Source: Platanthera guangdongensis (Eukaryota; Streptophyta; Magnoliopsida; Asparagales; Orchidaceae). From it: 64,000 nucleotides of DNA. Position numbers and translations under genes: made by a program. Shown here piece by piece: positions 1 through 9,386 of this stretch. The notes below the pieces were generated by a model that was given only the letters and a program-made list of their open reading frames with translations, was not told the DNA's origin and did no database searches. Each line of letters opens with the position of its first letter. Position 1 is the first letter of the stretch. The stretch is taken from NCBI GenBank assembly GCA_039583875.1, contig CM077162.1, positions 58,510,822 through 58,574,821 of the forward strand, given 5' to 3'.

Positions 1-62
1 CCAGACCTACTACTATATGCTATGCGACGGATAGGGGGTGTTACACCTAACCTTCCTACATC

Positions 63-419
63 AGACAACAACATAGTTCTAGCAGCAACAACATGCAACA
101 ACAACAACACCAAAGGCACAATAGATAGCACAAAACTTCTGAAGATGATCAACCGGATAAAGAATCTCCTGAAAGGTCTCTTTCTCTAGTTTGTGATCCA
201 GAAATGGACCCCAACTCCAGAATGGCCAGATTTCAAGAATTAATAGCTCTTTCCCCGATCAGAAAAGCAAAGGAAGAAGGACAAGACACCTCACATTATA
301 CTGCCATGACCTCCTACAGAAAGAAAGAGCTAGACAAATACCAGGTACATAATATCTTTAATGCGATGCTTATATGTCATTACATCCAGAATCAGTTGTA
401 CCAAGAGCTTCCTCTGTGA
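63..419 (+). pseudogene. ORF3 C-terminal remnant of Copia A
   Basis: This is the tail of a third, post-pol ORF in a Copia element whose body lies left of the window. The frame reads a Gln/Asn/Ser-rich stretch, one in-frame TAG, then a block including ARFQELIALSPIRKAKEEG. That block aligns with the C-terminus of Copia B ORF3 (minus, about 2794-3177), which reads ARMKELAVLDQIKKARDQG. Both continue with a Thr/Ser-Met segment and a KELxKY motif. Its place just before a polypurine tract and LTR fits. No membrane segment is visible. The function is unknown. Confidence 0.65.
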
Positions 420-712
420 CAATCCTTTGAGTAAGTGACATGAAGATGACAAAACTGCAAACTGCATATCCCAAAAGATAAATCATCTTCACCAGACCAG
501 CTTCAGATGAATAAAAGAAGGATGACTCAAAGAAAGCCTGAACGATTTTTCTTTCTATATTTTTGATTAAAACTATTATCTGTTATTTGTTATTCACAAG
601 GCACAGTTGTTAATATCTGCTAAACAATATTAAATTCTGTCAGATATCTTTTATGCAATGTGATTTTCCTTTTTCTGTTGTTCATAGTGACCTCACCCAA
701 ATAGGGGGAGAT
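420..712 (+). other. 3' noncoding end and polypurine tract of Copia A
   Basis: This is AT-rich noncoding sequence with no gene. It ends in the polypurine tract AATAGGGGGAGAT at 700-712, directly before the LTR start TGTTGG. The polypurine tract primes plus-strand DNA synthesis. The mirror-image sequence lies at the same place in Copia B (2616-2635). Confidence 0.8.
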
Positions 713-1092
713 TGTTGGATCCCGAGTTTGGATTTGGGCTAGGTTTACAATTAGGTTATTGAACCTCCATATATATCCTAGGGTAAAATTGTTAGTTCTA
801 AGGTCTAGGTTAGTCTAACTAGGTTAGACAAACTTTGATCCAGCCCTCACAAGAAATCAGAGATCCAGACTTAGAAGAAATGCAGTCTTTAAGAGCTCAG
901 AGAATCAGTTCGAAGTTCTTCGAACTCAGCTCGATGATCATCGATCGTAGATCGACGAACTCAGAGTCCTTACTCTGACCTGAGCTCAATGAACTTGGAG
1001 CTCAGGTCGACGATCCTCCCTCTTCTCTCAAGTTCTCTGGTCGATGAAATCCTATCTTAGGTCGATGAACTTGGAGCTCAGCTTTGACAGTC
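713..1092 (+). repeat. 3' LTR of Copia A, first part
   Basis: The LTR starts with TGTTGG after the polypurine tract and is cut at 1092 by insertion of Copia B. It resumes at 13104. Rejoined, with the CAGTC duplication counted once, it is about 1528 bp, almost the same as the 1522-1523 bp LTRs of Copia B. It carries several copies of a TCGTCGA-type palindromic motif around 900-1075. Confidence 0.85.
1088..1092. other. Target-site duplication of Copia B (left), CAGTC
   Basis: CAGTC at 1088-1092 abuts TGAAAGAGC, the LTR edge in plus orientation. The same five bases stand at 13099-13103, directly after TTCCAACA, the other LTR edge. A perfect 5-bp repeat fixes both ends of the inserted element. 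Confidence 0.93.
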
Positions 1093-2615
1093 TGAAAGAG
1101 CAACTAGATCTGATATACTCTAGAGGGGGGGTGAATAGAGTATATGGTGCTTTAAAAACTTTTGCAAACTTTTACAATAATTATTGTAATATGTGTGAGC
1201 AGGGAAGCAGAAATAAATCTAATCACAGTACTAAGCTATGCAAAAACTAAGCACAGAAAAATAAAGGAAAGAAACAAAAAGAAAGCAAGCCAAAACCAGA
1301 TGACACAAGGGAATATAGTGGTTCCCCAAACTTGGGTACATCCACTCTTCTACCACCCTAGGTAGGAATCCACTGCAGGATGAGTTGATCAGGTGTCCTA
1401 GGCACCAATGAGCTTTTGATAAGGTGCTCAAAAACCAAAGCAGATTTTTTGATCAGGTGTCTTGCCACCAATGAGCTTTTGACAAGGTGCTCAAAAACCA
1501 GATTCAAACTTTTGAAGGGAGTTTGAAAAACCCTTTACAGAGTGGGGGTGAGAGAGTGATGGCAGTCTTCTCTTTCTCGACCAACTGAGAAGACTATGTG
1601 GATTGATGTCAAAGCTCCCCCTGAATCCTTGAGATCTTCAGGAAGAAGAGCTTTGCTGAGGGTGATAGGCCTTCAAGGATAGAACTCCAGCAATAGATGG
1701 TTTCAGCAAGCTGAAATGTTGAGTGTCTGGAGTCTTGAAATGATGTTGGCCTTGAACACTTTGAGAGCTGAAGAGATCTGAAGATTGTTTAGAGAGCTTG
1801 ATCTCTTTGAATGAATGTTCTTCAGAATTCTTTTTGACAGAAGATTTTTTTGAGTATATTTCTGTATTCTGTATTGTGTGTATTCTTTCTCCTGGTTGGT
1901 ATGGATTCAAAAAAACATTCTGTCTTTTATTCTCTGTTCCAGAATAGAATATCATTCTCTGTCAGGGATAGCCGTTGGTCTGCATTGATTGCATCCTTAA
2001 TTGCATAAACTCTTCTGGAGGAAAGTCCACAGAATTATTCCTGGAAAGATCCCTTGAAACTTGGTCCAGAAATAAATGAAAACGGCTACCAAATCTCTGA
2101 ATTAATTGCAGAATAACTCCTGACTGATTTGAATTTGAATTCTGGAAGTTATCTGAAATCGTCGAACTGAGCTCTGCTATCGTCGAGCTAAGCTCAGCGA
2201 ACTGGAAAACTTAAGCAGCAAAAAAATCGTCGATCTGAGCTCAAAGATCGTCGAACTGAGCTCAGAGATAAAGATCTAATGCAGAGTCAAAATCGTCGAC
2301 CTGAGCTCACCGATCGTCGAATGGAGTTCGACGATATTATGAAGTTGAGCTCAGCGATCGTCGAGTGGAGCTCGACGATCTGTCGAAGTTGAGCTAGACG
2401 ATCGTCGATCGGAGTTCGACGAATCGTCGTGCTTAGCTCGACGATCAGACTTGGTCTCCAGACAGAAAGACTTGGTCTTCAGGGCAGCTTCCAATCCTAG
2501 ACTTCTAACCCTTAGACTCAATTCTAATTGACCTATTAAGCTATACAGAAGGTCAAGCAAAGGTTCCTAGATACATAGTGATCCTGACCCAAATTAGTAA
2601 TAGGGTGTTCCAACA
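1093..2615 (-). repeat. 3' LTR of Copia B
   Basis: This 1523-bp LTR has TG...CA ends and matches 11577-13098 almost throughout. It contains a dense palindromic array of TCGTCGA motifs at about 2155-2450. It also contains the U5 hairpin motif (GTGGATGTACC...GGAACCAC, minus strand) at 1318-1345, which is shared with every Copia LTR in the window. Short ORFs inside it are chance products of the repeats. Confidence 0.92.
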
Positions 2616-2635
2616 ATCTCCCCCTATTTGGGTTA
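2616..2635 (-). other. Polypurine tract of Copia B
   Basis: On the minus strand the sequence reads AAATAGGGGGAGAT directly before the LTR start TGTTGGAA. It is the plus-strand primer site for reverse transcription. Confidence 0.85.
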
Positions 2636-2793
2636 GGATTACTATTTATAGACTTTGGAAAAATTCAAATGACAACATACAATCAGAAAATAAAAAAAAA
2701 CAACAGCTAGACATGCAGAAACATCACAGAGATATATATATATGTAGCATCCAGATAGCAGTCAGAATTCACAGAAATTGTCACCTTACACTG

Positions 2794-5704
2794 TCACTTC
2801 TTCTCTTTGCCTTTAACCATTTTGATTTCTCTATTAGGGTTTAGAGCTTCCTTGTTGGACCTGGTGTCATCTGCTGCACCCAAATAAGTTTGCTTTGAAG
2901 GCCTGGGAACCACAGCAGCAGGATGCAACTCCATATATCTCTCAGCATCAAAGAATTTGCTGGAAGCATATTTCTCTAATTCTTTTTGTCTTTGCTCAGA
3001 CATTGTAGAAATATTTGAAGTGTCTAATCCTTGATCTCTGGCCTTCTTGATCTGATCTAGTACAGCCAGTTCCTTCATCCTAGCAGTCCAAGCAGATGGA
3101 TTATTCTCAGGGTCCTCAAAAGGTACAGGTGGCTCATACCTATTGGAAGGATTATCTTGAGGAGGCCTGGCAGACACAGTTTCTTTTAGCTTGTAGGGGA
3201 AAGGACCTGATGATGTATCAGAAGAACCATGTCCTCCCCTGGAATATGGGTGCTGCCTGGAATACCCTTTGGAATAAACTTGAAAATCTCTTTGATTACC
3301 CCTGTATCCTCCTCTCCTAGAATAAGAACCCCTAGACTGGCTTTCCCTTTGGTAGGATCTGACATGGGGTTGATAGGGAGCCTGGCTTCTAGCTGGGGCT
3401 TGACTTGCAAAGCTTCCACCTGCACCTGCATCAGGAGGATGTGGTGGAGGAGGATGAGGGTGCTGGAACTAGGAGGAGCCCTTTTCATACTTTCTCTTCT
3501 TCTTCATGGCTTTCAGCTGGTTTTTAGAATATTGCATCCAATGTTCTGTGATTGGGCAGTTATGCAGAATGTAATAAGGAATATCATTATCATCCTTGAC
3601 TTTTGCAGGAGGAACCCTTTTCATTGCCTTGCTCCTAGCCTTCCTTTTCCTTGCAATAGTAGCAGAAGAATCATCAGAGTCTGTCTTGAACTCATCAGAT
3701 TCAGAACTCTGGTCATCATATAGAGCATCAATTCTCTTCATCAAGTCTTTCTTCAGTTGAATAGCAGCAGATGAGGCAGAAGCAGAAATAGTAGCAGCAG
3801 GGACAACATCAGATGGAGCAGCAGATGGAGAGGGTGCAACAGGAGCAAATACAACAGCATCAACAGATACTGGAGTAGTGACAGCAGCAGTAACAGCAGT
3901 AACATCATCAAAATCTGCAGCAGGCTCAAAAACAGTGGCCTCTGTCATCAGAAGATCCTTGAAAATTGGCTCATCAGAAGCAATTGGGATTACAGTAGTA
4001 GTGTGAACAATCTCAGCAGTATCAACAATTTCAGAAGCAAAGTCAGTCTTTTCTTTAATAGTAGCAGCTGCAGCAACATCTTCAGTAGCAGCAATCACTG
4101 AATGTACAAATGAAGAGATAATGCTAGGGTCACAGCAAGAGAAAGGCACCAGTACCTTGGATAAGTCTTCTGGGGGCTGGACAACATTAACCTCTGGGAG
4201 ATAGCTGAAGAAGGCAGTATCAAAAGCAGAAAGCAAAGACCTTAGGTCTATTGCCAGAACTGCAGTAGGAGTCTGACATTCTGGAGGCACAACAACAGGA
4301 GCAGAAGGAGCAGCATACATGGAAACATCATCAGCAGCAGCAGTAGTATCATCAGCAGCAGGAGCAGAAACAGCAGCAGCAATAGCTTGAAAGCTTGCTT
4401 CATAGGGCATCTCCCCCTGCCTAGATGCAGATACATCTGTATCAAGGCAAACTGCTGGTGGTGCTGCCTGAGGAAGGAGGGAGGAAAGCCTGGCAGAGAG
4501 GGCTGCCACTGACAAGTGTAGAGGAGCCAATGAGGCCTCCAAGAGTAGAGAGAGTCTGGGGGCAATTAGCTCATACAACCTGTCAGCTAGGGCTGAGAGG
4601 TCTACTTGCTCAACAACTGGAGCAGAGGTAGATGGAATAGGGATAGCTGAAGATGCTGGAAGTGGAGGGCTGGAGAGTGGAATGGATGGCTCAGGTGTTG
4701 GGATGGTGGAAATGGAGGACAAGGGGATGGATATGGATGGGGTGAAAGTTGGTTGGTCAATGATATGGTGGAGGAGATCTTGGAATGAAGTTGAGGAGGA
4801 GGGTAACTCTGGAGGAGAGGATGGGGAATCATCCATATAGGAGTCATCCATGAGGGTGAAGGATGGAATGGATGGATAAGAGGTGACATCTGGTGGAGGG
4901 TATGAGAACAGAGGGTGGAAGTGGTCTACTGGTGGAGGCAGAATGGGTTCTGGAGATGGAATTGATGTTGGAGATGGGCTAGAGATGGTAATGGTGGATG
5001 GAGCTGGAATGGTGGATGATAGAGGAAGGGTTGGAAGTGGAGGAGGAGAAGAGGCAGCAACAACAACAGCCAGGTCAGCTGCAGGGGCAGAGACCTGTGG
5101 GAGAGTGACTCCTTGAGTCCTGGTGCCTGAAGGAGCACTTGAGGAGGGCCTGCCAGGCTTGCTGATTTGCCTGTCCCACTTGCCAAAGAGGGCACAGGTG
5201 AGTCTCTTGGAGGCATTTATGTGAACTCCAGAGGAGATCAGCAAGGCAGGGCACCTGGTCTGCAGGAAAACTCCAAGAATCCTTCCAAAATTAACAAAGC
5301 TTTTGTTTATTTTCTTCTTGATTAGGTCAAAGAAGACCTCTCCCCAGTTTAAACTTTTCTTATCCACCAGAGCTCCCATGAGGCAGAGCTGGTGTCTGGA
5401 TATTGTGTCATGAGCAGAGTGCTTTGCCAGCAGCACTTTCCCTACCACATCTGCTAGGAACCTGAGTTCCAGTAATGGACCCAACTATTGTGGAGTTGTC
5501 TTGATTATGAGCAGTATAGACCCACTCCTTTATCTCATCTGAAGCCAGCTTGATTCTGGTGGTCATGAGGGCAAACAGATTCTGATCCTTGAATAAATCC
5601 AGTATATCTTGGAAAATTTGATCAGTGGTGTTGAAAGATTCTATATCAATGTCGAATCCAGCATCGAACTTCATTGCGGCTAGAACTGCAACTGACACAG
5701 CCAT
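2794..5704 (-). pseudogene. Copia B ORF3: long third ORF after pol, function unknown
   Basis: The ORF starts at a real ATG at 5704 (MAVSVAVLAAMKFD). It shifts frame once near 5465-5484, then stays open to a TAG at 3469-3471, and runs in the same frame for about 225 further codons to 2794. Total about 970 codons. Layout: N-terminal globular block; a core with FLADVVGKVLLAKHSAHDTI and later NWGEVFFDLIKKK; a long Pro/Ser then Ala-rich low-complexity region; a basic stretch (ARKRKARSKAMKR); an Arg/Gly/Ser-rich segment (RGSYSRRGGYRG); and the block shared with Copia A. The core aligns with ORF3 of Copia D and H. I see no signal peptide or transmembrane helix, so an envelope role is unsupported. 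From memory, many uncharacterised plant proteins share this core. Confidence 0.75.
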
Positions 5705-5827
5705 TGTACCTGCAAAAATGCAACAAACAAAACGACCAAGCGTAGAACTATTTGGAGGGAAAGAAAATCCTTGCAGAGAAAACGAAAGCGCAAGAGAGAA
5801 CGACGGCGAAAAATGAGTTTTATATTA
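5705..5827 (-). promoter_or_regulatory. Candidate internal promoter and leader of ORF3 (Copia B)
   Basis: On the minus strand TAATATAAAA (5827-5818) lies about 115 bp before the ATG at 5704. It is followed by a pyrimidine-rich patch (TTCTCTCTTGCGCTTTCG) and by TTTTTGCAG just before the ATG, which resembles a splice acceptor. Copia D and H have TATA boxes at a similar distance from their ORF3. A promoter function is inference. Confidence 0.4.
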
Positions 5828-5839
5828 GGGTTCGACGCA

Positions 5840-6125
5840 GAAATGGGAAGATCGTTGAACTCAGTTCGACGATCGAGGCTTCTAAAGGAATCTAAAGAGT
5901 TTCAACATCGTCGATCTCTGTTCGACAATATTGGAGAGCGTCGAGCTCCGTTCGACGATCGTGCAGAGAACAAGATCGTCGAGCGCCGTTCGACGATCGT
6001 TGACCGGAAGAGATAGTTCATACTATCTGAGAGGCGCTGAACTCAGTACGATGATTTTTAGAAATCGTCGATCTCTGTTCGACGATCTTAGGGGAAATCG
6101 TCGAGCGCAGTTCAGAGATCAGAAA
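5840..6125. repeat. TCGTCGA palindrome array between pol and ORF3 of Copia B
   Basis: There are at least seven copies of a motif built from GATCGTCGA, a 5-7-base spacer, and GTTCGACGATC, giving inverted repeats. The same motif fills the LTRs of this element and a segment of its gag coding sequence. No ORF is convincing here. Confidence 0.75.
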
Positions 6126-6199
6126 GATTCTAGACACCAAGGAAAATCAGAATGTTTGCCTAGTCTTGGTCAATTTTTAAGCTTTCAAAATCTTGGATA

Positions 6200-9100
6200 T
6201 TATTTAAGGCTTCCTCCATCTAACATTCCTAACTGATTTAGGAAGAAGGTGTGTTTCTTTTCATCCAAAGGCTTGGTGAAAATATCTCCTCTTTTTAAAT
6301 CAGTTGGGATGTATTGTAATTCAATTTTGTGCTTTTCAACATTATCCCTTAAGAAATGATGCCTAATCTCTATGTGTTTTGTCCTACTATGGAGGACTGG
6401 ATTTTGAGCTATGGAAATAGCACTTGTGTTATCACAAAAGATTTTAGACTTCTCTAAGTTGTATCCATAGTCTAGGAGTTGGTTTTGGATCCACAAAATT
6501 TGTGAACAACAACTGCCTGCAGCCATATATTCAGCTTCAGCAGTTGAAGTTGACACAGATGTTTGTTTCTTACAAAACCAAGAGACAAGTCTATCACCAA
6601 GGAACTGACAAGTTCCACTGATGCTTTTCCTGTCAATTCTGCATCCAGCATAATCAGCATCAGAGAATCCAGTAAACTCAAATGCTGAATCTTTTGGATA
6701 CCAGAGACCTAGATTTGGACAACTTTTAACATACCTGAGAATCCTCTTTACTAATGTTAGGTGTGACTCTCTAGGGCTTACTTGAAACCTAGCACATATA
6801 CATATAGCAAACATTATATCTGGTCTACTAGCTGTAAGATACAGTAAAGAGCCAATCATTGCTCTATATGTTGTCTGATCAACAGGTTTCCCATGTTCAT
6901 CAGCATCCAATACAGCATTGGTAGGCATGGGTGTTTTCATACAAGATGCCTCAGACATATCAAATTTTTTAACCAATTCATTAGCATATTTGGTTTGATA
7001 AATAAAGATGCCTTCAGCATGTTGTTTGACTTGCAATCCTAGGAAGAAGGATAGCTCACCCATGCTACTCATCTCAAATTTAGAATGCATCAGGTTGGAA
7101 AACCTTCTGCACAATTTAGAGTCAGTAGAACCAAAAATGATATCGTCTACATAAATTTGTACTAGTAGGGTATGGGACTTATAGGTTCTAATAAAAAGAG
7201 TTTGGTCTACTCTACCCCTTATAAAACCATTTTCCAAGAGAAAGCATGCTAGGGTCTCATACCATACTCTAGGAGCTTGCTTGAGACCATATAAGGCTTT
7301 GTTCAGTCTAAAAACATAATCAGGAAGAGTTGGAGAGATAAAACCTGGAGATTGTCTGACATAGACTTCCTCTTTGATGTCTCCATTTAAGAAGGCACTT
7401 TTGACATCCATCTGATAAACCTTGAAGCCTTTGTGAGCTACATAAGCTAGAAATATCCTGATGGCTTCCAATCTTGCAACAGGTGCAAAAGTATGGTCGT
7501 AGTCAATTCCTTCTTCTTGAGAATATTCCTGAGCAACTAGCCTTGCCTTATTCCTTATAATTACTCCTTGATCATCCAGTTTGTTTCTGAATACCCATTT
7601 TGTTCCAACAATGAGATGATCCTTAGGCTTTGGCACTAGTTCCCATACTTTGTTCCTCTCAAATTGATGCAATTCCTCTTGCATTGCAATGATCCAATGT
7701 GGATCTTGCTCTGCATCTTGAATGGACTGAGGTTCAATTTGAGATAGGAAGCAGGTGTGCAACAGGTTTTGGTTGACCTGATTTCTGGTTTGCACACCAG
7801 TTGAGATTTCTCCAATTATTTGGGAAATTGGATGGTCTCTTGATGTTACTAAATCAACAGGGGGTGTTGATTGTTCACCAACCTGTGTTGTTGTTTCCTC
7901 TTGTGGGACAACAACTGGCTCGTCAGGTTGTGCTTCAATGTGTGGAGCATTCCCTTCATCTTCACTACTTTCATCCTCTTGAGCAACCTGTAACTTGTTC
8001 ATATCTTCAACTAGAGAGTGTTCCTGCAAAGGTTCTATGGTAGAAGAAATCTTCTCCTTGAAAGACATGTTAGTTTCATCAAAAGAAATATGAACAGATT
8101 CCTCAATTTTCAAAGATGATTTATTATAGACCCTATAGGCCTTGCTGATCATGGAGTATCCCAGAAACACTCCTTCATCAGCTCTGGCTTGAAATTTTGC
8201 TAGATATTTCTTGTCATTATTATGAATGTAGCAAATACAACCAAAAATTCTAAAATAGTCAACTTTAGGTTTCTTCCCTTTGAGTAATTCATAGGGAGTC
8301 TTTCCCTTTAGTTTATGTATAAGACTTCTGTTCAGCACATAGTTGGAGGTGTTCACTGTCTCTGCCCAAAAGGATAGAGGTAGATGAGCATCTGACAACA
8401 ATGTAGTGGCAGATTCAATAAGGGTTCTATTTTTCCTTTCAGCTACCCCATTTTGTTGAGGAGTTCTAGGAGCTGAGAAAGTATGCCTGATCCCTTCACT
8501 CTGACAGAACTCTTGCATAAGAAGAGAATCAAACTCTGTCCCATGATCACTTCTGATCAGGGCAATGTGAGTATTGAACTCAATCTGTATACATTTGAGA
8601 AACTCTATCAGACACTTAAAGTTATCAGACTTCTTCCTTAGAAAGAACACCCAAGTGAATCTAGAGAAGTCATCTACAACTACTAAAGTGTAGGATTTCC
8701 CTCCGAGGCTTTGTACTGTTATGGGTCCAAATAGATCCATGTGTAACAGATACAATATCCTAGGTGAATCACTCTTATTAAGTGACTTAAAACTATTTTT
8801 AGTTTGCTTGCCTAATTGCAAGCCCTGCAGAGTCCTTCCTTCTTGTAGGGGCCAGAAGGTAGTCCTCTAACAAGGTTGTCCTTGGAGAGCCTAGTAATAG
8901 TTCTAAGGTTTAGGTGTCCTAGTCTCTTATGTCATAAAACATTTGGTCTACAGACAGAGTTAAACAGGCAAATATCTACATCAGTTGAAAGAAAATCTAC
9001 TAGATAGATGTTACCTTTCCTTTTACCTGTCAACACAGTTGTGTTGTCCTCTGACTTGATTCTGCATAAGGTTTTGCTGAAGGTCACCTGGTAGCCTTCA

Positions 9101-9386
9101 TCACATAGTTGACTGATGCTGATTAGGTTGTGCTTCAGTCCTTCCACATAAGCTACCTTCTTGAAGGTTACTGAACCAATCTGGACTGCACCATATCCTT
9201 TAGTTTGTCCAAAGTTGGAATCACCAAAGATAACTTTGGGTCCAAGCTTGGCTCTAAAGGAAGTGAGGTTGTCCTTGTTCCCTGTCATGTGCTTAGAGCA
9301 CCCACTATCCAAATACCATTGCTGGTTAGATGTTGGATAGGTCTTCACCTGCACATAAAACAATTCATTTGTTTTTGACCCAGTTT
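6200..9386 (-). pseudogene. pol: Copia B pol: protease, integrase, reverse transcriptase, RNase H
   Basis: The polyprotein is cleaved to the enzymes that copy and insert the element. Protease: WYLDSGCSKHMTG at about 9320-9285, with the catalytic Asp. Integrase zinc finger: HKRLGHLN...CRAC at about 8930-8825. Integrase core: [18 protein letters not shown] and [11 protein letters not shown], giving [26 protein letters not shown] and the intact catalytic YVDDIIFG. RNase [20 protein letters not shown], then DIFTKPLDE. The frame is +1 relative to gag. There are two defects. A TGA at about 8932 stands where related elements have Trp before the zinc finger, and a one-base frameshift lies near 8821. 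From 8821 to the stop at 6200, 873 codons are uninterrupted, which fits recent inactivation. Confidence 0.92.

Noticed and set aside
4248..4889. Leu- and Pro-rich minus-strand ORFs overlapping ORF3 of Copia B
   Set aside because: Out-of-frame readings of the low-complexity Ser/Pro/Ala repeat in ORF3.
2794..5704. Envelope glycoprotein gene
   Set aside because: It is in the env position, but no signal peptide, transmembrane helix, or fusion or cleavage motif is visible; the C-terminus is basic and RGG-like.
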